From assembly GCA_004352715.1 (NCBI GenBank), contig SCFE01000101.1:1110993-1174992 (forward strand): a stretch of DNA of 64,000 bases, given 5' to 3'. The notes below the pieces were generated by a model, which saw nothing but the letters and a program-made list of their open reading frames with translations, was not told where the DNA came from and did not search any database. Positions 1-11,037 of the stretch are shown here, one piece after another. The number at the start of each line of letters is the position of its first letter. Position 1 is the stretch's first letter. This DNA is from Hofstenia miamia. Lineage: Eukaryota; Xenacoelomorpha; Acoela. The translations under genes and the position numbers were made by a program.

Positions 1-235
1 TATTAAATTTCATGTTTAGATATTTCCAATGTTCTACCTCTGACGATGTTTACATAATTGTTTGCCTGCATACAATGTTTCCTCCAATTTGATATGAATT
101 TTGTGAAATTTCCCCATGTAAGTTTTTATCAACAATGTTATAAATTAAATCTGTGTTTAGCCAATTCCTCGTATAATTGATTGCTCCTCGTACAATGCTT
201 TCTCCAATTCTCTGTATACGAATTTGCTAAATGCT

Positions 236-593
236 CCTGTTATGTCTAATTTATTTTTAAAATTGTATAATTTAAATTAATCGGATGTTTATTTATTTTT
301 TAAATGGTATAATTTAATTAATCTAATGTTTATTTATGTGAATTTTTAGTTTCCATACAATGTGATGTGATTATGCCTCCTGTTTGATTGTCAATTGAAA
401 AAATCTGCTTCTCCCAACACTCCTTGTGTTCATGTTATGTCTATTTTAAACAGTATAATTTAATTAATCTGATGTTTATTTATGTGAATTTTTAGTTTCC
501 ATGTGATGTGATGTGATTATGCCTCCTGTTTGTTTGCCGTTTGAAAAAAATCTGGTTCTCCCCATGCATGATATTTTGTAAAAGAAGGTATAA
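236..593. repeat. Degenerate subterminal tandem repeat, period about 147 bp
   Basis: Two units repeat TATTTATGTGAATTTTTAG at 331 and 478, with the preceding GTATAATTTAATTAATCT also repeated. A partial third unit starts near 236. The inverted arm at 42 kb has related but fewer units. This is probably subterminal Polinton structure rather than an independent satellite. Confidence 0.6.
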
Positions 594-1119
594 ACATTTT
601 TCATTGACTGATTATTTATGCGAGTTTAGTTTCTTCACTCCACTGAATAATTCTCCGTTGAAAAAGACTCTAACAACAACAAAAACGTGCATATGTTTAA
701 AATATATAAGAAAATTAACGATTATATTCTAGCTCTACCTCCTGTCATTTCATGATTTTCTACACTTTATCAGTTGAAGAATGCCTCTGGGTTAGAATGA
801 AAAAAAGTAATGCCAGCGTGTGAAAAATCCATCACAAAAAAAGTATTATCATTTTAATTTATAAAAAGTTAATGGAAATATTTAGCTGTCTATCGCTATT
901 TTACGTTGCCCCGTTTGAAAGAAGAAGTTTTCCATTATCAACTGATGAAAGAATGCCTCTTTAACGCTAAGAAATCTCATACAATAAATACGGTAGAAGA
1001 AATTAATTATATATCTTGCTAAGGTTTATTTAGTTTCACCGGCTATACAAAAAAGCTCGCTATCATTGGTGATGCGGTTTAAACATTTTAATTCTATTGT
1101 TGTTCTATTGGTATAAGAA

Positions 1120-1541
1120 CAGTGTTGGGAAAAAATCCGATTTAAATTAAAAAATCAAAAAAATCGGATTTTTTGATTTAAATCGGATTTATTGATTTAA
1201 ATCGGATTTTTTTACCTAAATTTCAATTTTACCCAGACAATCTTCCAAGGTAGCAAATATTAGAAATCCTTTTGATACTACTATTTATGAAATATGATAA
1301 TTTCATCAATTTGAAATAAACTGAAGATAAAAAACATGCAAAACAACATTTCAGGGCTGACCAATTCATTCCAATATCAGGGCAATGACTTCAAAACAAT
1401 TAGAATACACTACTTGCATCTCTTTTAGTGTACTTGATTTAAATCAATAATTTAACTAATAATGTGCTTTGATTTAAATCATGATTTAAATCCGATTTAA
1501 ATCAATGATTTAAATCAAGTGATTTAAATCGACCAACACTG
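1120..1541. mobile_element. Non-autonomous hAT element, 422 bp, with 8-bp target duplication
   Basis: The ends are CAGTGTTGG and CCAACACTG, a typical hAT terminus. The flanks are perfect 8-bp duplications TATAAGAA (1112-1119 and 1542-1549). The interior is built from repeated ATTTAAATC motifs near both ends and has no ORF. The homologous Polinton arm at about 42071-42086 lacks the insert and reads as an empty site. A shorter, more degraded relative lies at 33084-33442. Confidence 0.92.
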
Positions 1542-3131
1542 TATAAGAAGAAGAAATGATTCCCGTCATATAAAGCAATCATCCATTAATTATCTGCTCA
1601 AAATAAGGTGATACAGTTTTTGCAATTATGATTTTAAAATGTTATTTAGTCTTCACTTGAACTCAATATGTATTTGCCGAGGATGTTAGTGGAAAATCAA
1701 TGTGTACATTGTCCCTCAGAATTCTTATAACATAAAGCGGGTTAACTTGAAATCAATGCATTCTCTTCAGTGTGGAATTACACATATGTTAATCAACGAG
1801 GAGGAGGATAAAACCAATCCACGGGACGTAATATTATTCTTTTGTGTTAATATCAAAATCTCTGTGTTGTAATAATAATACACTGTTAATTAGTTAATAT
1901 GCCAAAAGAGTGTGTCTATAAAACATTTTGATTATTATTTGCATGGCGTAATTATCCCCTATTTAATTTTCCGGATGCATAACATTTACACCAATGCTTA
2001 GATATAATTTATTGATGGCATTGTGTGATTATCGATACATATCAGATGAACAAGACTTGACGAAAATTATCTGTGCATGGGAAAATGATGACGGTGGTTG
2101 GCGATAATATATGAACTCACATCAGCGTTGGCGGTGATAAGCTAATACAATAGACAAAATTTAGTGTAATTTACCATTGTTATAAAAAATTAGAATATAT
2201 ACATGTTTTGTCTTGTTTTTAAAAATGTGGGCTTTTACTATGCTCACTTAAATATTTTAGTTTTTATATTTTTGGAACTTGATGTTTTTACATGTAAACT
2301 AGACGTGCGTTTTTTTACTGTTGTCTATAAAAAAAATTTTTAAACATTTTATTACATTGGATTGCGATCTCTTTGTTTTAATTTCTATATTTAATATTTT
2401 CCACATGTATTAACGAATTAGTTTTAAATATAGTTTGTTTGCTTAGAAATGAGAATGTTGTTTACATAAAATGAAATTGTGTGTATAATTTTATGTAGCA
2501 AATTTCGGCTTTATACATAATCCATGTTTTTACTCTTTCTGAAAATGTAGGTTGGTTTTATTATGTATTACGCCTTTTAAGTATAGTGAATATGCAATCT
2601 CTTTGTTTAATTTCTATATTTAATATACGGATTTGAAAGTTTTCCCAAATTATATTATACATGTACGTTTTTCGATATTATGGAAAATTTGATATGCATG
2701 GTTTGTCATTGCGTTCTGTGTTTTTACATGTAATGGAAAATTAGTTTGTAATATTGTGTACATATCCGACAAAGGGTTGTAAAATTAGCCAACAATAGAA
2801 AAATCACAAATGCGATGAAATTAGTCATACCAAAAAATGTATGTAAACTAAATCAAGCATAATATGAATCACCATAAAAATCAATTAAAAAACCTAATTA
2901 GCAATAAGTGTCAGATATACATTACCGCCTGTCAAAAAGCACTTTGTGAGCTGTCAAAACAAGTAGGTGATTCAATAATTAACAATTGCAAATGCCCCCT
3001 CGAAATCTGTGACTCAGCACTTAAACCACCCTCGTCAATATTCATGGTCTGTCACATGACATGTGATGTTATAAGCTCTTGACCAATCAGAAGCGTTTTT
3101 GTGCGTTCTCCTTCTGCCCCCCTTTACTACT

Positions 3132-3448
3132 ATTGCCAATTCCAAATTCTCTTTTAACAAAGCCATAACTATCATGGTAAATTGCATGAAGTCTAAACAG
3201 TTTTGACCATTTCAACAGCAAATGTAGTCTAGAATTATTTATGCCAATAAGTCCACCATAGGGGTTCATTTGCGAAATTCTTTCAACACCAACATTATGT
3301 ATACAATTTTTTTGTAGTAGATAATTTGAAACATGAGCAAATTTTAAGTGAGGGTCCTTGGTATAATGAACGCGATCTTCTACACATCTAATCTCATCTA
3401 CACCCAACATCTTGCAATGGTACAATGAATGAAACTCATTTTCTTTCT
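3132..3448 (-). pseudogene. Unidentified minus-strand ORF exon cut by the Polinton end
   Basis: An open frame runs on the minus strand from an AG acceptor-like site (in-frame TAG at 3446-3448) down to 3132, about 104 codons. There it meets the transposon terminus and continues only by chance into the terminal repeat. The residues look like real protein: basic and aromatic patches such as DRVHYTKDPHLKF, NPYGGLIGINNSR and LFRLHAIYHDSYGF. I cannot name the family. Because Polintons carry genes on both strands, it could be a structural gene of the element whose polymerase starts after the gap, divergent from it. It could equally be a host exon. Its 5' continuation is hidden in the gap at 3452-4451. 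Confidence 0.45.
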
Positions 3449-3451
3449 AGT

Positions 3452-4451
3452 NNNNNNNNNNNNNNNNNNNNNNNNNNNNNNNNNNNNNNNNNNNNNNNNN
3501 NNNNNNNNNNNNNNNNNNNNNNNNNNNNNNNNNNNNNNNNNNNNNNNNNNNNNNNNNNNNNNNNNNNNNNNNNNNNNNNNNNNNNNNNNNNNNNNNNNNN
3601 NNNNNNNNNNNNNNNNNNNNNNNNNNNNNNNNNNNNNNNNNNNNNNNNNNNNNNNNNNNNNNNNNNNNNNNNNNNNNNNNNNNNNNNNNNNNNNNNNNNN
3701 NNNNNNNNNNNNNNNNNNNNNNNNNNNNNNNNNNNNNNNNNNNNNNNNNNNNNNNNNNNNNNNNNNNNNNNNNNNNNNNNNNNNNNNNNNNNNNNNNNNN
3801 NNNNNNNNNNNNNNNNNNNNNNNNNNNNNNNNNNNNNNNNNNNNNNNNNNNNNNNNNNNNNNNNNNNNNNNNNNNNNNNNNNNNNNNNNNNNNNNNNNNN
3901 NNNNNNNNNNNNNNNNNNNNNNNNNNNNNNNNNNNNNNNNNNNNNNNNNNNNNNNNNNNNNNNNNNNNNNNNNNNNNNNNNNNNNNNNNNNNNNNNNNNN
4001 NNNNNNNNNNNNNNNNNNNNNNNNNNNNNNNNNNNNNNNNNNNNNNNNNNNNNNNNNNNNNNNNNNNNNNNNNNNNNNNNNNNNNNNNNNNNNNNNNNNN
4101 NNNNNNNNNNNNNNNNNNNNNNNNNNNNNNNNNNNNNNNNNNNNNNNNNNNNNNNNNNNNNNNNNNNNNNNNNNNNNNNNNNNNNNNNNNNNNNNNNNNN
4201 NNNNNNNNNNNNNNNNNNNNNNNNNNNNNNNNNNNNNNNNNNNNNNNNNNNNNNNNNNNNNNNNNNNNNNNNNNNNNNNNNNNNNNNNNNNNNNNNNNNN
4301 NNNNNNNNNNNNNNNNNNNNNNNNNNNNNNNNNNNNNNNNNNNNNNNNNNNNNNNNNNNNNNNNNNNNNNNNNNNNNNNNNNNNNNNNNNNNNNNNNNNN
4401 NNNNNNNNNNNNNNNNNNNNNNNNNNNNNNNNNNNNNNNNNNNNNNNNNNN
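3452..4451. other. Assembly gap, exactly 1000 N
   Basis: A run of exactly 1000 N, the same length as four other gaps here, so it is a placeholder of unknown true size. It separates the minus-strand ORF from the first visible exon of the polymerase gene. Confidence 0.97.
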
Positions 4452-6246
4452 TCTGATTTTCTCTCTGGGTGGAATGCCCAATACAAGCAGATCATAGAAG
4501 ATTGCCTTTACAAGAGTGAATCAGAGATTAGTTTTGATGAAAATATGTATGTCATTCTTTTGTAAAATATATTATCTAATAAGTTTTTATTATACAATTA
4601 ATTTTTACAATACATTTTGTTATAATATTTTTTCACAGTATGTATAAAACCTTGTCTGAAAATTTCCTTAGATAAAAAAACAAGTGAGTTCTATTTATCT
4701 AAACCATTTTTGTATATTACTAAAATAAAATTTTTACATAATGAATTATATTTTAATCTAAAAACCCATAATGCTTTTTGTGCTAATCAATGTTTTTAGC
4801 TTCGACAATATCCCAGAAGAGAATTCTTCATCATCTCAGAGTTTTGAGGAATGGTCGCCCAATTTGAAAGATCAAGTTGAAGAATTGATGGCAAGTTATG
4901 ATAACCAAACGGGGTCTGGTGACCAAAGTTCAACCCCAATTCACGAAAGCAATGCTTCAACCATGTGAGTACATAATATAGCATGCTTTTCTTAATTTGA
5001 AAATTGTGTCTGCCATCTTCACGTTTTTAAAAACAGGACCTCGAGTTTTTCATGTGTATATAGTCAATGTTTTTTTAATTCGAGAATATGGTAAACACAA
5101 TTATTTACTGATTTTACAATTTTCTAAAACATTTTTCAAAAAATTATAAAATGTGTTTCGTATAATTGGAAATTAGATGTTTAGTGTTTTTACAAATTTC
5201 AAAACAAATTGGTTTTATTTCATTGCTGAAAATATTTCTTGTGCAAATGACTAGTTATTTTTTTAAACATTTGAATGGTTATTTGTTAAATGCATTCCCA
5301 CTATTTAATTTTAAATTAATATCTAATATGCTGTTTTTCCCAAAGCAAAATCGCTTTATTTTTAAAATGCATTCTTGCTAATTTATTTTAAAATGGAGTG
5401 AGAAACGAAATCTTCATCAAAATCGATTTATTGGAATTTATTTCTCATTTCATTAATGATATTATGCATAAAATGAATTTTAACCCAATTTGCAATAAGA
5501 TTGTCAACTCTCTCTGTGTGTACTTTATAATTACATAATTATTTTAAAGTGTCTTGCATGCTCCATTAGTCTCAATACACATTTTAAAATGTAATTGGCG
5601 TTTTTTTATGGGAAGAGAGATTGCTTATTTATCACATGCGTTAATATCTATTTACATTATACTGACATTTTTTTTATCAAACACTGTTTTTGTGGGTGAT
5701 TACGAGATGTTATTTATTTAGTTAACTTGTTTAAAAGAGTTTTTTAAAATAATTCGAATTGTTACCATCTATTTTTATCTCACCGTAATTTTTTGTTGGA
5801 ATTAATGCATGTGTTAACTATTTTTAAATGTTACATTTTTATCTAACACCCTGTTTTTTTAAAGAGTGATTTATTACCAGTTATTTATTTATCTGCTTTA
5901 AACATGTGTTTATTATTTGTTTTATATTTTCATTATTGATTACATGATTTTAGTTACATTACTAATTATATATACCGTGTCTATACAAATTTTCCTTGTT
6001 ATGGTTCAAATGCGTGTCAAAACAAAAATTATTCCATCTTTTTGAATACAGTTTATGTTTTATGTTAAAATTATTCTTTTGCGTTTTTTAAATTTGCCCT
6101 AACACTTTACTAATGCATGGTCTATTTAGACCAAAGACACCCATTCAATATTTCTGTGGTTTGTGTCATTATAATAACCCCTCCCCACAAAAAGTAAGAT
6201 CACATTTACGAACAAGACATAGACAGACAATGGTTAATTTTTGCTT
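4452..6246 (+). pseudogene. 5' exons of the PolB gene: acidic linker and first C2H2 finger, with two inferred introns
   Basis: Three coding pieces can be linked in phase: 4452-4546 (open from the gap), 4800-4964 and 6130-6246. The donors are GTATGT at 4547 and GTGAGT at 4965. The acceptors are TTTTTAG ending 4799 and TATTTAG ending 6129. Both junctions are phase 2 and keep one frame. The middle exon is acidic and Ser/Gln-rich (about 55 codons). The third exon has a C2H2 zinc finger, FCGLC...HLRTRH, before the gap at 6247. No in-frame stop is seen in these exons. Polinton polymerase genes are usually intronless, so this is unusual; the alternative is that the pieces are fragments aligned in phase by chance. 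The upstream start lies in the gap. Confidence 0.5.
4965..6129 (+). other. Inferred intron or non-coding spacer, T-rich
   Basis: About 1.17 kb of T-rich, low-complexity DNA without an ORF of interest, between a strong GTGAGT donor and a TATTTAG acceptor. Its composition resembles the subterminal DNA at 2.2-2.9 kb. The smaller intron at 4547-4799 is similar. Confidence 0.45.
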
Positions 6247-7246
6247 NNNNNNNNNNNNNNNNNNNNNNNNNNNNNNNNNNNNNNNNNNNNNNNNNNNNNN
6301 NNNNNNNNNNNNNNNNNNNNNNNNNNNNNNNNNNNNNNNNNNNNNNNNNNNNNNNNNNNNNNNNNNNNNNNNNNNNNNNNNNNNNNNNNNNNNNNNNNNN
6401 NNNNNNNNNNNNNNNNNNNNNNNNNNNNNNNNNNNNNNNNNNNNNNNNNNNNNNNNNNNNNNNNNNNNNNNNNNNNNNNNNNNNNNNNNNNNNNNNNNNN
6501 NNNNNNNNNNNNNNNNNNNNNNNNNNNNNNNNNNNNNNNNNNNNNNNNNNNNNNNNNNNNNNNNNNNNNNNNNNNNNNNNNNNNNNNNNNNNNNNNNNNN
6601 NNNNNNNNNNNNNNNNNNNNNNNNNNNNNNNNNNNNNNNNNNNNNNNNNNNNNNNNNNNNNNNNNNNNNNNNNNNNNNNNNNNNNNNNNNNNNNNNNNNN
6701 NNNNNNNNNNNNNNNNNNNNNNNNNNNNNNNNNNNNNNNNNNNNNNNNNNNNNNNNNNNNNNNNNNNNNNNNNNNNNNNNNNNNNNNNNNNNNNNNNNNN
6801 NNNNNNNNNNNNNNNNNNNNNNNNNNNNNNNNNNNNNNNNNNNNNNNNNNNNNNNNNNNNNNNNNNNNNNNNNNNNNNNNNNNNNNNNNNNNNNNNNNNN
6901 NNNNNNNNNNNNNNNNNNNNNNNNNNNNNNNNNNNNNNNNNNNNNNNNNNNNNNNNNNNNNNNNNNNNNNNNNNNNNNNNNNNNNNNNNNNNNNNNNNNN
7001 NNNNNNNNNNNNNNNNNNNNNNNNNNNNNNNNNNNNNNNNNNNNNNNNNNNNNNNNNNNNNNNNNNNNNNNNNNNNNNNNNNNNNNNNNNNNNNNNNNNN
7101 NNNNNNNNNNNNNNNNNNNNNNNNNNNNNNNNNNNNNNNNNNNNNNNNNNNNNNNNNNNNNNNNNNNNNNNNNNNNNNNNNNNNNNNNNNNNNNNNNNNN
7201 NNNNNNNNNNNNNNNNNNNNNNNNNNNNNNNNNNNNNNNNNNNNNN
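6247..7246. other. Assembly gap, exactly 1000 N, inside the PolB gene
   Basis: The sequence before the gap ends GGTTAATTTTTGCTT and the sequence after it starts TTAGTTAATTTCTGTCTC, so both edges encode VNFC. The flanking contigs may abut or overlap, with little or nothing missing. Confidence 0.9.
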
Positions 7247-9284
7247 TATGTTAGTTAATTTCTGTCTCTATTGTAAGACTTATTTTGGCAGCAAGACTGA
7301 GCTATATAAACATCTTGATAGCAAGCACCCAAATGAGAACTCGACAAGTCTAGTTTTGAATAATAATAATAGCCATGAATACAGCATACAGAGATTGGAG
7401 AATGCATGCAGAGGAGCATTTGCGAGTTATCTCTCAAATAATCTTAACTCGATCAATATATACAAGGCTTTTACAAACCATTATCAAGCAATACAACAAA
7501 CAATTTCAAGTGAGGTTTCCACACACTACAGTGCAAAATTTTATTTAACATGTGAGGTGGAAATGGTTAAACCAATCAAAAATGACGAAGAAAAATCAGT
7601 GGTACTCCATCCAACATCACGTCCTATATCTGTTTTCAGAGCTGGTCTGAGTAAAAGCAATTTCTACAACCTAGTTGACCAGATTGCAAATTATATTAGC
7701 ATGTATGCAACAAATGGGAGTGGATTCATATTAAAAAACATAAATCGAGTTGGTCTATGTGTGTCAAAATATTGTCCGAGTCATGGAGGATTGTATATTC
7801 CCTTACCCACTTCCTTGTTAACCCAAAAACTGGTCAATCAAACCTCTGCTTTGTCTATTCCGTCTTAGCTTGCCTTCATCCAGAAATTAAAAATCAATGT
7901 CAGATAACACCTCTGAACAAATTCCTTTCAGAATTAAAATATTTCGGATTAACTTTCCCATTGTCAATCAATGATATATGCATTTTTGAAACTTGGAATT
8001 CTATAAATGTGAATGTATACTCGCTAAATGATTGTTGTCTTGTGCCAGCTTACATGTCTCCATCCCACCATCAGAAGACAGTGAATTTATTATTAATAGA
8101 AGATGGAGAAAAAAGTCATTATCTTGCAATTACAAATTTAAACGCATGTCTAAAATTTTTTAAGAATAGAAACCACGATTTCTTTTGCCCAAAATATTTA
8201 TCCGGTTTCAAGACTTGAGAAAATTTATCAAAACACAAGAATAAATGTGGTGGAGTACCTGAGCCAAACATTGCTTTTCCAGATCCTGTGGACAAAATTA
8301 AATTTAAAGCATACCAAGCACAGAACTTCGTTCCTGTGGTTGCCACTCTGGATATAGAGTGTACTCCATCCGTCTACAAGCTATACTATGCGAGATGTTG
8401 ATCAAATTCCTTTGGGTGTCTGTGTGGTGAAAAGTAGCGTGGACAAACTATTAACGTGTGAGATTTATGTGGGCGAACAATGTATGGAGGACAGATGGAA
8501 TCATTTGCAGAAATTAGCAAAACAGTCCTATGAGATGAAACAACATTATCTCGAGCTAGTAATATCAGAAGCGCAGAGGAAACTTATGTTGACATCAGCA
8601 ATAAAATGTATATTTTGCAAAAATGCATTTGCACATGATGACGTCAAAGTCATAGATCATTGCCATTTCACCAGAGAAATAAGAGGTGTAGTGCACAATA
8701 GCTGCAATATTTTAAATCAAAGCCCTCAATTTACCCTGATTTTCATGCACAACAGTAGTAAATATGACATGCATATTTTATTAAAAAGTTTGAAGATGAA
8801 AGATGGAGAGAAAGTTTCATGTGTCCCATGTACAAGCTAAGTATTCTTATCACTCAGTTTGATGGTGCCAGTAGACGGATATAATGATAAACACAGAAAT
8901 TATAAACTGATATATGAGGAACTCCGGTTTTTAGATAGTTACCAATTCATAGCTGCAAGTCTATCAAACCTTACAAAGAATATTGGTGTGGAAAAATACA
9001 AACTTTTAAATGAGGGATTAGGTGAACAAAAGGCTCAGGCGTTCTCCCAAGGAAAAGGGGTATTTCCTTACACGTGGTTTGATAGCTTTGAAAAATTTAA
9101 TGAGATTGGCCTCCCAGATTTAGAAGAATGGCGAGATAGTTTAACTGGGAAAATCCCAATAACCCAGGAGGAGCTGGATTTTGAGCGTCAAAACACATGG
9201 GTGCTAGGTCAATGCCAAAATTTCAAACAATTTCATAATAACTATTTGCTTATGACCTAGAGTTGGTGGAGAAATTAATAAAGA
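7247..9284 (+). pseudogene. Protein-primed DNA polymerase B of Polinton/adintovirus type, decayed
   Basis: This encodes the replicative polymerase of a Polinton-type element. In order: a C2H2 finger (NFCLYC...HLDSKH); an N-terminal region with the SGF...PLPTSLL block; a frameshift near 7830; a stretch ending in a CPKYL zinc-finger-like motif; an in-frame TGA at 8216; the exonuclease I block with DIE (near 8355); a frameshift near 8375; an endonuclease VII-like Cys/His cluster (CIFC...DHCHFT...HNSCN); the exonuclease II block HNSSKYDMH; an in-frame TAA at 8838; the RFLDSYQF block; FPYTWFDSFEKFNE; and a TAG at 9257. The palm motifs would follow but lie in or beyond the gap at 9285. Two frameshifts and three stops make it non-functional. 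The block order matches the family well. Known adintovirus and Polinton polymerases share these blocks, so I cannot say which host-associated lineage it is. Confidence 0.88.
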
Positions 9285-10284
9285 NNNNNNNNNNNNNNNN
9301 NNNNNNNNNNNNNNNNNNNNNNNNNNNNNNNNNNNNNNNNNNNNNNNNNNNNNNNNNNNNNNNNNNNNNNNNNNNNNNNNNNNNNNNNNNNNNNNNNNNN
9401 NNNNNNNNNNNNNNNNNNNNNNNNNNNNNNNNNNNNNNNNNNNNNNNNNNNNNNNNNNNNNNNNNNNNNNNNNNNNNNNNNNNNNNNNNNNNNNNNNNNN
9501 NNNNNNNNNNNNNNNNNNNNNNNNNNNNNNNNNNNNNNNNNNNNNNNNNNNNNNNNNNNNNNNNNNNNNNNNNNNNNNNNNNNNNNNNNNNNNNNNNNNN
9601 NNNNNNNNNNNNNNNNNNNNNNNNNNNNNNNNNNNNNNNNNNNNNNNNNNNNNNNNNNNNNNNNNNNNNNNNNNNNNNNNNNNNNNNNNNNNNNNNNNNN
9701 NNNNNNNNNNNNNNNNNNNNNNNNNNNNNNNNNNNNNNNNNNNNNNNNNNNNNNNNNNNNNNNNNNNNNNNNNNNNNNNNNNNNNNNNNNNNNNNNNNNN
9801 NNNNNNNNNNNNNNNNNNNNNNNNNNNNNNNNNNNNNNNNNNNNNNNNNNNNNNNNNNNNNNNNNNNNNNNNNNNNNNNNNNNNNNNNNNNNNNNNNNNN
9901 NNNNNNNNNNNNNNNNNNNNNNNNNNNNNNNNNNNNNNNNNNNNNNNNNNNNNNNNNNNNNNNNNNNNNNNNNNNNNNNNNNNNNNNNNNNNNNNNNNNN
10001 NNNNNNNNNNNNNNNNNNNNNNNNNNNNNNNNNNNNNNNNNNNNNNNNNNNNNNNNNNNNNNNNNNNNNNNNNNNNNNNNNNNNNNNNNNNNNNNNNNNN
10101 NNNNNNNNNNNNNNNNNNNNNNNNNNNNNNNNNNNNNNNNNNNNNNNNNNNNNNNNNNNNNNNNNNNNNNNNNNNNNNNNNNNNNNNNNNNNNNNNNNNN
10201 NNNNNNNNNNNNNNNNNNNNNNNNNNNNNNNNNNNNNNNNNNNNNNNNNNNNNNNNNNNNNNNNNNNNNNNNNNNNNNNNNNNN
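9285..10284. other. Assembly gap, exactly 1000 N
   Basis: A placeholder gap that truncates the polymerase pseudogene before its palm domain. The sequence after the gap shows no polymerase coding, so the gap may hide much more than 1 kb. Confidence 0.97.
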
Positions 10285-11037
10285 TAAAGATTTAATTCTC
10301 TCTTTAACCAAATTGTGATTAACTTTATTCATTCTTGATATTTTTATTGAGACCTCTAGAGGTTTTCTAAAAAATGCAAAAAATTGCTCGAAAACATATT
10401 GGTACATAGTTAAAAAGGGGGTATAATTGAATAATTATTTATACAGGTATGGCCGTAGTTTTTTTGACCAATGGCTGCCAAATCCAGAATTTCTAAAAAA
10501 CGCCTTTTTTCTTATCAAAATCAATAGAAAAGTGTAAAAAGTTATTGAAAACTGATCATTTTGAAAAAGCTGCATATATACTACCCTGCCTTTCTTTACT
10601 ACTAACAACGTCTAATAACAGGTACTAGCCGAGTATTTGATTTTTACAACCATTCAATATAAATATGCAGTGATTGATTTTATTTGTGATGAACGAATTT
10701 TACTAGATTTACTTCTTTATTTTGTCAGGTTATTTAATTAATTAAATGGAAAGCTAAACGTTCAAGCACTAGAGTAATTCTCCGGTGGTCCCCGAATCTA
10801 TTTAAAGGAATTCTGGAGCAGCTTGCACACTACAGCCTTTCAAAAGTGCGGTGCGGCCGGTAGCCTAGATTCCTCGATGTGCTTTTAGGTTAGGAATAGG
10901 GATTTTTATCCGTTATAGCTTTCCTATCATTCGTGACATGGAGATTATTATTATTACTTTTATGTCAACCATTTATAGATCTGAAATGCTCTACAATTGC
11001 TACGTACCTTATTGTACAATGTATTTACTTATCAGTA
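10285..11037. other. No gene recognised; boundary of the PolB element not found
   Basis: AT-rich DNA with a short GC-richer patch at 10785-10880. No terminal repeat beginning AGTAGTA was found that would close the polymerase-bearing element, and no convincing ORF is present. Confidence 0.5.

Larger units (their letters stand above)
1..3131. mobile_element. Polinton/Maverick-type terminal arm (one end in window)
   Basis: This stretch is the inverted homologue of 40345-42998: blocks such as 560-770 and 2080-2270 match the reverse complement of 42340-42700 and 41080-41260. Its right end at 3131 reads ...TTTACTACT, so from outside the element begins AGTAGTAAAGG. That matches the AG start of the element at 40345 and the 5'-AG rule known for Polintons. 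The flanking six bases ATTGCC (3132-3137) should be one copy of the target duplication; the other copy is outside the window. Apart from short spurious ORFs no coding region is seen, so this is terminal repeat plus subterminal DNA. The last ~270 bases keep the TGACGT/CCAATCAG region shared by all three copies of the end. The left boundary is unknown. Confidence 0.75.

Noticed and set aside
541-732. Short ORF in the Polinton arm
   Set aside because: Low-complexity composition; the homologous arm at 42.4-42.6 kb does not keep it as an ORF in the same strand and frame.
3398-4495. Long open frames of 340-400 codons spanning the N gaps
   Set aside because: They are open only because N codons contain no stops; only the few real codons at the edges count.
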